Notes under the pieces: generated by a model
Database searches by the model: none
What the model was told of the DNA's origin: nothing
The model's input: only the letters and a program-made list of their open reading frames with translations
Translations under genes and position numbers: made by a program
DNA from: an uncultured Shinella sp.
Lineage (GTDB): Bacteria > Pseudomonadota > Alphaproteobacteria > Rhizobiales > Rhizobiaceae
Direction: 5' to 3'
Length of the DNA stretch: 7,745 bases
NCBI GenBank assembly: GCA_946886325.1
Contig: CAMPIK010000098.1
Coordinates: forward strand, 1 to 7,745
Shown: positions 1 through 6,528 of the stretch, piece after piece
Layout: every line of letters starts with the position of its first letter
Numbering within the stretch: the first letter of the stretch is position 1

Positions 1-198
1 GAACCAGACGCCGGACACAAGCCCGACGATCGCGAAGCTCGCGACGATGGCGCCCTGCACGAAGGCCTCGAGCATCCGCGGATCGCCGTTGCGGTGGTAG
101 CCGAACCAGAGGCCGGCGGCGAGCGCCATGACGGCACCGACCGCGATCGCGGCAAAGAACAGGAAGATGCGTGCCCGAAGGCTCAAACGTGTGACCAT
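1..198 (-). CDS. Membrane protein N-terminus, probable membrane-anchored 3'-5' exonuclease (partial)
   Basis: Only the first 66 codons lie in the window; the gene continues past position 1. The visible part begins MVTRLSLRARIFLFFA and has two predicted membrane helices at about residues 11-32 and 46-66, joined by a short loop containing GYHRNGDP. This is the N-terminal layout I recall for alphaproteobacterial membrane-bound DnaQ/PolC-like (DEDD) exonucleases encoded next to cNMP/CBS/DUF294 proteins, but no exonuclease motif is visible here, so the function is inferred from that resemblance and from the neighbours. The ATG at 198 was chosen because GGAGG sits 5 bases upstream; an in-frame ATG at 210 has no good ribosome site. 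It is the last visible gene of the minus-strand symporter cluster, 76 bases after the 174-residue protein. A sensor-kinase-like two-helix N-terminus is the main alternative. Confidence 0.55.
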   Translation of the reverse strand, partial: MVTRLSLRARIFLFFAAIAVGAVMALAAGLWFGYHRNGDPRMLEAFVQGAIVASFAIVGLVSGVWF

Positions 199-274
199 GG
201 CCTCCTCCATCGCAGGGCCTGTTCATGAAACGCGCGGCAAGGCGCAAGGATGCATCGATGCGGCACCCTCGTCG

Positions 275-799
275 TCAACCGCCCTTGCAGGCCGTGGCAA
301 GCACGGCGTCATCGGCGGGCAGATCGATCCAATTGGCGCCGACGATGGCGCCGTTCTCGCCGATCGAAACGTCCTGGCCCGTCAGGTCCGCCCGCCTTGC
401 ACCGTTGCAGTCGAAGACGACCTTCAGCCGCGCCGACTGCTGCCAGCGGGCGGCCAGCACGAGATCGACCATCACCTGCCCCGGCATATCCGGGTGCCGC
501 TGCTCCGTGCGCCGGTCGACGGCGGTAAAGCGGTTGACCACCGGACGGAAGTAGGACCACGGCCGCCAGAAGGCCGTGTCGCCATTGTGCCAGGCGACGA
601 CCACCTCTGCCGGCAGCCGCTCCGTCACGCGGCCGAACCAGCTGTATTCGCTCCACACCGCATAGCTCAGCATCCCGATGCCCGCCGCGGCCGGCACGAT
701 CCACCGCGGCAGCACGCCCCTGCTCACCCACCGCAGCAGCGTGGCGATGCCGCCCACGGCGACACCGGCGACGACGGCTGCGATCAATTCGAAAAACAT
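275..799 (-). CDS. Conserved hypothetical membrane protein of the symporter/DUF294 cluster
   Basis: This is a 174-residue protein with no recognised enzymatic domain. Two hydrophobic segments, about residues 4-22 and 32-50, form a helical hairpin at the N-terminus. They are followed by a SEYSWF motif (50-55) and a soluble domain with few charged clusters, containing WRPWSYF (78-84) and two cysteines near the C-terminus (C131, C171). The start at 799 is supported by GAGGA overlapping the stop of the upstream gene, and only 12 bases separate the two genes, so they are very probably translationally coupled. I recall similar unannotated proteins at the same place in other alphaproteobacterial symporter clusters. 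Linkage suggests a membrane accessory of the DUF294 protein or of the downstream membrane protein; this is inference only. Confidence 0.8.
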   Translation of the reverse strand: MFFELIAAVVAGVAVGGIATLLRWVSRGVLPRWIVPAAAGIGMLSYAVWSEYSWFGRVTERLPAEVVVAWHNGDTAFWRPWSYFRPVVNRFTAVDRRTEQRHPDMPGQVMVDLVLAARWQQSARLKVVFDCNGARRADLTGQDVSIGENGAIVGANWIDLPADDAVLATACKGG

Positions 800-811
800 G
801 CTGGCTCTTCC

Positions 812-2638
812 TCAATAGGGCGCGCTGCGGCCGTGGCCGAGCGCGGATTGCATCGTGCGGACGACGACGAAGGCATCGCGCAGGTGCGAACGTTCGAAGT
901 CGCCGAAATCATAGGGGCCGAGGAAGTTGTCAGGCTTGTGCCCGGCCTTGACCTCGGCGGCCTGGTTGCGAAGGCGCATCTCGGCGATCACGTCATAGGC
1001 GCCGACGAGATCGCTCGCCCCGGACTTCGAGATGACGCCCGCCTCCTCGGCGGCGAGCAGCCGTGCGCGCGTGTTGACCGGTTTCAGTTGCCCCTGCAAG
1101 GCATAGACGCGGCCGAGATCGACGACCGGCACGACGCCATTGTGCTTCATGTCGATCTGGTTGCGGTTCTCGCCGCTGCGGATCGTCGCAAAGCCGCGCA
1201 GCAGGCCGAGCGGCGGCGCGTGTTTTAGCGAATTGGTGATCATGTGGGCGACGAAGATCGAGTTGCGGCTCGCCCTTTCCAGCGTCTCGGATTGCAGCTC
1301 GTCGAAAAGCGACACCGTCCCGCCGATCGGCCTGAGGTCGAACATGACGCTCGCCAGCATCTGCGCCATCGGATCGGGCGTGTTGATCCAGTCCGCGAAG
1401 TAGCGCCGCCAGACGCGCACCGGCTGGCACCAGCGCGGATTGGTCGCCATCATGTCGCCGGGGCAGAAGACATAGCCGCAGGCATCGAGATTGTGGCTGA
1501 CGAAGCGCGCGAGCTTGCGGAACCATTCCATGTCACCATCGGTGACGCTGTCGTCGATGAAGATGCAATTGTCCTGGTCGGAGACGCCGGTCTGCTCCTG
1601 TCGCCCCTGGCTGCCGCAGGCAAGCCACAGATAGGGCACCGGCGGAGCACCCAGCTCCCGCTCTCCGAGCGCAAGCAGCCGGCGCGTCACGGCATCCGCG
1701 ACATCGGTGATGAGCCGCGTCACGACCTCGTGCGCGCTGTTGCCGCCGACAAGCTGCACGAGAAGCTGCGGAATGCGCGCCGTGATCTCCCGCATCTCCT
1801 CGACGGTGGTGGACGAGGCCACTTCGCGCACCATGAGCGCCGCGGAGACGGCCTGGTAGCGCGTCAGGTCCGTCTGCGTGACCATGCCGACCAGCCGCTC
1901 GCCCTCGACGACAGGCATATGCGCCACCCGGCGCTCCATCATGTAGTTGAGCACATCCGAGCCGAGCGCCGACTGCGGCAGACCGACCGTTTCAGCCGTC
2001 ATGACGGCGGAGACGGGCGTCGTCATCGGATCGAGCCCTTCGGCGAGAACCCGCGCGCTCAGGTCGCGCACGGTCACGAGGCCGACGAAGCGTTCGCCAT
2101 CGACCACGCCGAGGCTGGAGACGTTGCGGTCCCGCATGCGCTCGGCGGCGAAGCGCACGCTGTCAGAGGGCGCACAGGTGACGGGCGGCCGCGACATCAG
2201 GTCTCCGACCTTCTGCACCGTCATGTCGGCGCGGCGGAATTCGGCGACGCGGCCGCGCGTGAAGAACCGGGCATAGACCGGCTGCTCGTTCATCAGCCGC
2301 TTGAAGTCCGCCGTCGGCAGCATGAGGAGCGCGACGTCGGTCGCCGCCTTCGTGCTGGTCGCCGCCCGTCCGTCACGCAGCAGGCCGCGTTCGCCGAAGG
2401 AGTTGCGCGGGGCGAGTTCGGACACGACCGTATCGGAGGGGTCGCGGACCTCGACGGTACCTTCCATGATGAGGAAGAGACCGGGCAAGGGGTCGCCGAG
2501 CGCATAAATGGGATTGCCTGCGGAAAAGGACTGCAAGACGAAGCGGCTTGCGGCCCGCGTCAGTTCTTCGCGTGGCAGGCTGTCATAGGGGTGTACCGTT
2601 TCGAGGAAACGGACGATATCCGGGCTTTCAACACCCAT
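812..2638 (-). CDS. cNMP-binding / CBS-pair / DUF294 nucleotidyltransferase
   Basis: This 608-residue cytoplasmic signalling protein has four modules. Residues about 10-125 form a cyclic-nucleotide-binding domain; its phosphate-binding cassette (FGERGLLRDGRAA, 81-93) keeps the Glu (E83) and Arg (R91) that contact ribose and phosphate in CAP-type domains. Residues 144-193 and 209-258 are two CBS motifs, each ending in the G-x-VT-x-x-D signature (GLVTVRD, GMVTQTD), expected to bind adenine nucleotides. Residues about 290-430 are a DUF294 nucleotidyltransferase of the Pol-beta/GlnD type, with GSQGRQEQ (342-349) and the metal-binding pair D354-x-D356. The rest is the DUF294 C-terminal helical domain. 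The family resembles the GlnD regulatory uridylyltransferase, but its substrate is not known. The ATG at 2638 has AGAGGG about 5 bases upstream. It follows the permease gene by 85 bases and precedes the 174-residue gene by 12. Confidence 0.93.
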   Translation of the reverse strand: MGVESPDIVRFLETVHPYDSLPREELTRAASRFVLQSFSAGNPIYALGDPLPGLFLIMEGTVEVRDPSDTVVSELAPRNSFGERGLLRDGRAATSTKAATDVALLMLPTADFKRLMNEQPVYARFFTRGRVAEFRRADMTVQKVGDLMSRPPVTCAPSDSVRFAAERMRDRNVSSLGVVDGERFVGLVTVRDLSARVLAEGLDPMTTPVSAVMTAETVGLPQSALGSDVLNYMMERRVAHMPVVEGERLVGMVTQTDLTRYQAVSAALMVREVASSTTVEEMREITARIPQLLVQLVGGNSAHEVVTRLITDVADAVTRRLLALGERELGAPPVPYLWLACGSQGRQEQTGVSDQDNCIFIDDSVTDGDMEWFRKLARFVSHNLDACGYVFCPGDMMATNPRWCQPVRVWRRYFADWINTPDPMAQMLASVMFDLRPIGGTVSLFDELQSETLERASRNSIFVAHMITNSLKHAPPLGLLRGFATIRSGENRNQIDMKHNGVVPVVDLGRVYALQGQLKPVNTRARLLAAEEAGVISKSGASDLVGAYDVIAEMRLRNQAAEVKAGHKPDNFLGPYDFGDFERSHLRDAFVVVRTMQSALGHGRSAPY

Positions 2639-2684
2639 GGGACCCTCTTGTCATCGACAGATCGTTCGTGATCGAGGGAAGGGA

Positions 2685-2706
2685 GCGGGCGGCTTTCGCC
2701 GCCCGC
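2685..2706 (-). terminator. GC-rich hairpin with GAAA loop between permease and DUF294 genes
   Basis: A perfect 9-bp inverted repeat (GCGGGCGGC / GCCGCCCGC) closes a 4-base loop that reads GAAA, a GNRA tetraloop, in the minus-strand RNA. It begins about 17 bases after the permease stop and ends about 46 bases before the DUF294 start. No T-run follows on the minus strand (TCCCTTCCC instead), so it is not a classical intrinsic terminator. It may be a partial terminator, an RNA 3'-end stabiliser for the symporter mRNA or a processing site. It would let the transporter be expressed more strongly than the signalling genes. Confidence 0.5.
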
Positions 2707-2723
2707 CCGATTGCTGTTGCCGA

Positions 2724-4490
2724 TCAGTGACCGGTCGCGACACCGGCACCGCGCGGAACGCGGATCGATTCGACCAGATCCTGCACGTGCTGCGGCGGGG
2801 CCTGGGTTGCCATCGAGACGAAGTAGGCAACGGCGAAGTTGATCAGCGCACCGATCGGACCGAAGGCCGTCGGCGGGATGCCGAAGAGGTAGTTCGCCGG
2901 CACGTTCTCGAGCATGTTCGTTTCCGGCAGGAAGAACCAGCCGAGATAGGTGAACAGGTAGAGGCAGGTGACGACCAGACCGGCGATCATGCCGAGCGTG
3001 GCACCCGTCGAGTTGATGCGCTTCGAGAAGATGCCCATCATCAGTGCGGGGAAGATCGTCGCCGCAGCCAGACCGAAGGCGAGTGCCACCGTCTGGGCCG
3101 CGAAGCCGGGCGGATTGAGACCGAGCAGCGTTGCCACCAGGATGGCACCCGCCATCGAGATGCGCGCGGCCATCAGTTCGCTCTTTTCCGAGATGTCGGG
3201 CTTCAGCCAGTCCTTGATAAGGTCGTGACTGATGGCCGACGAGATCGCGAGAAGCAGGCCGGCTGCTGTCGAGAGCGCGGCTGCGAGACCGCCGGCGGCG
3301 ATCAGCGCGATGACCCAGCCCGGAAGCTGTGCGATTTCCGGATTGGCGAGAACGAGGATGTCGTTGTTGATCGTCAGCTCGTTGCCGCTCCAGCCACGCT
3401 CGGTCGCCGTTGCCGCAAAGCCTTCCGACTTGTCGTTGTAGTACTGGATGCGACCGTCGCCGTTCTTGTCTTCGAACTTCAGAAGACCGGTGACTTCCCA
3501 GTTCTTCATCCAGTCGGGACGCTCGTCATAGAGAACCGCCTCGCCCTGTGCACCGTTCGGGAAGATCGTGTTCAGGATGTTCAGCCGCGCCATTGCGCCG
3601 ACAGCCGGAGCCGTCAGGTAGAGCAGCGCGATGAACACCAGGGCCCAGCCGGCCGACCAGCGGGCGTCGGAGACCTTGGGAACGGTGAAGAAGCGGATGA
3701 TGACGTGCGGCAGACCTGCCGTACCGATCATCAGCGACAGCGTGAAGAGCGTCATGTTGAGGATCGACTGCTGGCCCGTATAGGCGCTGAAGCCGAGATC
3801 CGTCACCACCTGGTCGAGCTTCTGCAGCAGCGGAAGGCCCGATTCCGTGTGGGTCGAGAAGAGACCGAGACCCGGGATCGGGTTGCCGGTCAGTTGCAGC
3901 GAGATGAACACCGCCGGGATCGTATAGGCGATGATCAGCACGATGTACTGGGCGACCTGGGTATAGGTGATGCCCTTCATGCCGCCGAGAACCGCGTAGC
4001 AGAAAACCACCGCAGCCGCGATCCACAGGCCCGTCGAGACGTTGACCTCGAGGAAGCGCGAGAAGGCGACGCCGGCACCGGTCATCTGGCCGATAACGTA
4101 GGTGACCGAAATGACGATGAGGCAGATCACGGCCACGAGGCGCGCGCTCTGGCTGTAGAAGCGGTCGCCGATGAACTGCGGCACGGTGTATTTGCCGAAC
4201 TTGCGCAGGTAAGGCGCAAGCAGCAGTGCCAGCAGCACGTAACCGCCGGTCCAGCCCATCAGGTAGGTCGAGTTGCCATAGCCGACGGCGGCGATCAGGC
4301 CCGCCATCGAGATGAAGGAAGCAGCCGACATCCAGTCGGCCGCGGTCGCCATGCCGTTCATGACGGGATTGACGCCGCGGTTGGCCGCGTAGAATTCCGC
4401 CGTGGTGCCTGCACGGCTCCAGATGGCGATGCCGATGTAGAGCGCGAAGGACGCGCCCACGATCAGCAGGTTGAGCGTATATTGATCCAT
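2724..4490 (-). CDS. actP: Sodium:solute symporter large subunit (VC_2705-type, cation/acetate symporter family)
   Basis: This 588-residue inner-membrane protein of the SSS family has about 13 membrane helices and probably imports a short monocarboxylate (acetate, lactate or pyruvate class) with Na+. Family marks include DWMSAASFISMAG (52-64), GGMKGITYTQVAQY (169-182) and the TM9 sequence LSTAAGLLLAISS, whose S407 and T408 match the Na2-site Ser/Thr pair of PutP-type carriers. It is longer than E. coli ActP (about 549) because of a hydrophilic insert, roughly residues 310-388, just before TM9. That insert carries an EF-hand-like loop (341-353). The adjacent DUF4212 small subunit places it in the two-component VC_2705 subgroup rather than classic YjcH/ActP, so the symbol actP is only the common annotation and the substrate is uncertain. 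The start at 4490 has AAGGGGA upstream, overlapping the stop of the small-subunit gene 11 bases away. Confidence 0.93.
   Translation of the reverse strand: MDQYTLNLLIVGASFALYIGIAIWSRAGTTAEFYAANRGVNPVMNGMATAADWMSAASFISMAGLIAAVGYGNSTYLMGWTGGYVLLALLLAPYLRKFGKYTVPQFIGDRFYSQSARLVAVICLIVISVTYVIGQMTGAGVAFSRFLEVNVSTGLWIAAAVVFCYAVLGGMKGITYTQVAQYIVLIIAYTIPAVFISLQLTGNPIPGLGLFSTHTESGLPLLQKLDQVVTDLGFSAYTGQQSILNMTLFTLSLMIGTAGLPHVIIRFFTVPKVSDARWSAGWALVFIALLYLTAPAVGAMARLNILNTIFPNGAQGEAVLYDERPDWMKNWEVTGLLKFEDKNGDGRIQYYNDKSEGFAATATERGWSGNELTINNDILVLANPEIAQLPGWVIALIAAGGLAAALSTAAGLLLAISSAISHDLIKDWLKPDISEKSELMAARISMAGAILVATLLGLNPPGFAAQTVALAFGLAAATIFPALMMGIFSKRINSTGATLGMIAGLVVTCLYLFTYLGWFFLPETNMLENVPANYLFGIPPTAFGPIGALINFAVAYFVSMATQAPPQHVQDLVESIRVPRGAGVATGH
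3432..3470 (-). other. EF-hand-like loop in the permease (residues 341-353)
   Basis: The sequence DKNGDGRIQYYND matches the calcium-loop pattern D-x-N-x-D-G-x-I for positions 1-8. Position 12 is Asn (N352) instead of the usual Glu or Asp, with Asp at the next position. By the known SSS topology (N-terminus outside, this loop between TM8 and TM9), it should face the periplasm. Calcium binding is inferred from the pattern only. Confidence 0.55.
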
Positions 4491-4501
4491 GCCCCGTCCC
4501 C

Positions 4502-4762
4502 TTACTGCTCGTCGACGCCGTGTTCGCGGTCGAGCTTGTTCATATATGCCGAATAGACGAAGATCAGCGCGATGAAGACGATGATCGAGCCTTGCTGGGC
4601 GAACCAGAAGCCGATGTCGGTGCCGCCGACCGATATGCCGGACAGAGCCGGACGCAGAATGATGCCGAAGCCGTAGGATACGATCGCCCAGATCACCAAC
4701 GAAATGTAGATGATCCGCTTGTTCGCCTCCCAGTAGGCGTAGGCCGATGATTTCTCGGACAT
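4502..4762 (-). CDS. Sodium:solute symporter small subunit (DUF4212)
   Basis: This 86-residue membrane protein has two helices (about 16-36 and 52-73). It carries the family marks of the small subunit that accompanies VC_2705-type symporters: AYWEANKR near the N-terminus, GFGI after the first helix, GFWFAQQGSI leading into the second helix, and YMNKLDREHGV at the C-terminus. Its role is presumably to assemble with, or stabilise, the large permease encoded 11 bases downstream. It is the first gene of the minus-strand cluster. The ATG at 4762 has GGGAG about 10 bases upstream, a slightly long spacing; a stronger GGAGG lies further up (4784-4788) but has no start codon at useful distance. E. coli YjcH (DUF485) plays a similar genomic role but has different motifs. 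Confidence 0.92.
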   Translation of the reverse strand: MSEKSSAYAYWEANKRIIYISLVIWAIVSYGFGIILRPALSGISVGGTDIGFWFAQQGSIIVFIALIFVYSAYMNKLDREHGVDEQ

Positions 4763-4826
4763 GGTGCTACTACTCCCTGAGTTCCTCCAAGACGGCGCTC
4801 ACGGGAACGCCGCTCCCTCCTGACGC

Positions 4827-4856
4827 CCCCTGTCTCTTCAAGACCCTCGACAGAGG
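4827..4856 (-). promoter_or_regulatory. Leader hairpin upstream of the symporter operon
   Basis: In minus-strand RNA, CCUCUGUC can pair with GACAGGGG across a 14-base loop, giving eight pairs including one U-G wobble. It lies 65-94 bases before the small-subunit start. It could be a leader structure or, as DNA, part of a protein-binding site. No riboswitch class is recognised. Confidence 0.3.
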
Positions 4857-4904
4857 ACGGCAATCATGGATCATCAAGGATTATCCAATGGATTTCCGCG
4901 CGTA

Positions 4905-4920
4905 TACCCTTGCCTTGGTA
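4905..4920. promoter_or_regulatory. Candidate operator, TACC-N8-GGTA dyad
   Basis: TACCCTTGCCTTGGTA is a 16-bp dyad with perfect TACC/GGTA ends and TA-rich flanks on both sides (GTA before, GTAT after). It lies about 145 bases upstream of the small-subunit start, in the divergent region. The size and outer TACC/GGTA arms resemble sites of LuxR/NarL-type response regulators, a class (CrbR/ErdR) known to control acetate uptake genes in gammaproteobacteria. Assignment to such a regulator here is inference. Confidence 0.35.
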
Positions 4921-4961
4921 GTATGCCGGCGGGCTTGACGAACCGGAATCGCCGCTGAGTC

Positions 4962-5023
4962 CAGAGGCTCCAGCAGTCGGCATCAGGTGCCTTTCGCATC
5001 GTCCCCGAAGAGCGAAGCCTCTG
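4962..5023. repeat. 8-bp inverted repeat beside an AT-rich block
   Basis: CAGAGGCT (4962-4969) and AGCCTCTG (5016-5023) are perfect inverted copies 46 bases apart. The right arm abuts the only AT-rich stretch of the region (AATAAATTTACTTTTTCTTAA, 5024-5044), which is a likely place for promoter or regulator contacts for the divergent genes. I could not assign convincing -35/-10 hexamers for either direction. Confidence 0.35.
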
Positions 5024-5216
5024 AATAAATTTACTTTTTCTTAACCAGCCGGCGCGCTCCGCTAAGGTGATGGCGCGACGAACCGCGGGAAATGCTTTTC
5101 TGCCCGGTGCGGGGCGGCGAGCTCGTCGCGATTGCACATCCCGAAGAGCGCGTCGTTCGATGGTTGACTCGCTACAGGACTTTGCGGGAGATGTGCGGCC
5201 CACGCGGAGCTCGATC

Positions 5217-6407
5217 TTGAGCCAGAAGACAAAAGCCATCCTGCTGCTGCTCTTTGCCGAAATGGCCGGCATGAGCCTGTGGTTCCAGTCCGCAGCCGTG
5301 CTTGCCGACATGGCGCGCGAAGGCGGGCTCGATGCCACGCGCCAGGCGCTGATGTCGAGCGTTGTGCAGGCGGGCTTCGTGCTCGGCGCGCTGTTGATCG
5401 CGGTCACCGGCATTGCCGACCGGCTCGATCCCAGGAAAGTCTTCGCCCTCTCGGCGATTGCAGCCGCGGCGGCCAATCTCAGCCTGCTCGCCCTGCCGAT
5501 CGGCGGCGATGCGGCCATCGCGGCGCGGTTTCTGACCGGCGTGCTGCTTGCCGGCGTCTATCCCGTCGGCATGAAGATCGCGGTCGGATGGGGCACGAAG
5601 GATCGCGGACTGCTGGTCGGAAGCCTGGTCGCGGCACTCACGCTCGGCAAGGCGCTTCCCTATCTCGCCGCCTATGTCGGCGACACGGAATGGCGTCCCG
5701 CCGTCGTGGTGATCTCGCTGCTGGCAGCGCTCGGCGGCCTGCTGGCCTTCACCATCCGCCTCGGGCCGCACCATGCGCGTGCCGCCGCCTTTCGGCCGCA
5801 GGCAATCGCGCTTGCCTGGACCGACCGGCGGATCCGCCGCGCCTATATCGGCTATCTCGGCCACATGTGGGAACTCTATGTGATGTGGGCCTGGATCGGC
5901 ACGGCGGCGGCGATCTCCTTTGCCGCCACGCGCTCTGCGGCGGACGCCGAAAGCCTCGCCAAGCTCACGACCTTTGCCGCCATTGCGCTCGGCGCCGTCT
6001 TCTGCGTGCCGGCCGGCTGGCTCGCCGACAGGATCGGCAAGGCGGAGGTGACAATACTGGCGCTCGTCGTCAGCGGGTCGGCAGGCCTCGCGACGGCGGC
6101 GACATTCGGCGGTCCGGTCTGGATCACCGCGACGCTGATGATCCTCTGGGGCATCGCCATCGTGCCCGACTCGGCACAGTTTTCGGCGATCGTCGCCGAC
6201 AGCGCGCCGCCGGAATTCGCCGGCAGCCTGCTGACCTTTCAGACGGCGCTCGGCTTCGCGCTGACGGCGGTCACGGTTCAGTTCGCCCCGACTGCCGCCG
6301 CCGCAATCGGCTGGCCGGCGCTTCTCGCCGGTCTCGCGCTCGGCCCAGCCATAGCGATTGTGGCCATGGTGCCGCTGACGCGGGCCGGACGCACTCCAAA
6401 ACCCTGA
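5217..6407 (+). CDS. MFS transporter
   Basis: This is a major facilitator superfamily inner-membrane carrier of 396 residues, about 12 helices, the usual size. The loop between helices 2 and 3 has a motif-A variant (GIADRLDPRKV, residues 65-75), repeated in the second half as GWLADRIGKAE (267-277). Other conserved-looking stretches are GYLGHMWELYVMWAW (212-226) and PDSAQFSA (317-324). The substrate cannot be told from sequence. I chose the TTG at 5217 because GGAG lies 7 bases upstream and the first helix follows directly (KTKAILLLLF). The frame stays open up to GTG 5067 and ATG 5070, and has ATG 5160, but that extension is Arg-rich, unlike a carrier N-terminus, and has no good ribosome site. 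The gene is divergent from the symporter operon and convergent with the next gene. Confidence 0.87.
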   Translation: MSQKTKAILLLLFAEMAGMSLWFQSAAVLADMAREGGLDATRQALMSSVVQAGFVLGALLIAVTGIADRLDPRKVFALSAIAAAAANLSLLALPIGGDAAIAARFLTGVLLAGVYPVGMKIAVGWGTKDRGLLVGSLVAALTLGKALPYLAAYVGDTEWRPAVVVISLLAALGGLLAFTIRLGPHHARAAAFRPQAIALAWTDRRIRRAYIGYLGHMWELYVMWAWIGTAAAISFAATRSAADAESLAKLTTFAAIALGAVFCVPAGWLADRIGKAEVTILALVVSGSAGLATAATFGGPVWITATLMILWGIAIVPDSAQFSAIVADSAPPEFAGSLLTFQTALGFALTAVTVQFAPTAAAAIGWPALLAGLALGPAIAIVAMVPLTRAGRTPKP

Positions 6408-6431
6408 CATCGACCCGCCCGCAAGGACCGA

Positions 6432-6461
6432 CCGGGACGACCGCGAGGGGAGCCGTCCCGG
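6432..6461. terminator. Hairpin between convergent genes, first
   Basis: CCGGGACG and CGTCCCGG form a perfect 8-bp stem with a 14-base loop, starting 25 bases after the MFS stop. There is no T-run on either strand, so it may work only as an mRNA 3' end or as a weak terminator for either of the two converging genes. Confidence 0.4.
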
Positions 6462-6467
6462 CCGTCG

Positions 6468-6509
6468 CTCCGGCGGTACCAGACGGGCAATCTGCGATTG
6501 CCGCCGGAG
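6468..6509. terminator. Hairpin between convergent genes, second (two alternative folds)
   Basis: CTCCGGCGG and CCGCCGGAG (9 bp) enclose the stretch that also contains GGCAATC-TGC-GATTGCC (6486-6502, 7 bp, 3-base loop). The two stems share bases 6501-6502, so they partly compete. It lies about 20 bases beyond the stop of the secreted-protein gene on the minus strand. No T-run is present; a role at transcript ends of the convergent pair is inferred from position. Confidence 0.4.
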
Positions 6510-6528
6510 GACTTCATCGCTTGGGACT

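Noticed and set aside
1244..2671. A 475-codon open frame on the plus strand, antisense to the DUF294 gene
   Set aside because: The sequence is low-complexity, His/Arg/Asp-rich and without recognisable motifs, while the opposite strand carries intact cNMP, CBS and DUF294 motifs.
2637..4556. A 639-codon open frame on the plus strand, antisense to the permease and small-subunit genes
   Set aside because: Its translation is rich in Arg, Asp, His and Gln with no domain pattern, as expected for the antisense of a membrane protein in GC-rich DNA; the minus strand encodes clear SSS and DUF4212 proteins.
4502..4762. Assignment of the small subunit as YjcH (DUF485)
   Set aside because: The GFWFAQQGS and MNKLDREHG motifs fit DUF4212 of the VC_2705-type symporters; DUF485 proteins lack them.
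4840..4869. A possible 9-residue leader peptide (MIAVLCRGS) upstream of the symporter operon
   Set aside because: There is no ribosome site before its ATG and no run of a regulatory amino acid, so it is expected by chance.
4978..4995. A sigma-54-like element on the minus strand (GGCAC...TGC)
   Set aside because: The GG to GC spacing is 8 bases instead of the required 10.
4874..5518. A 214-codon minus-strand frame covering the divergent region
   Set aside because: Most of it is antisense to the MFS gene, it has no ribosome site or domain, and its tail is Arg/Ser-rich.
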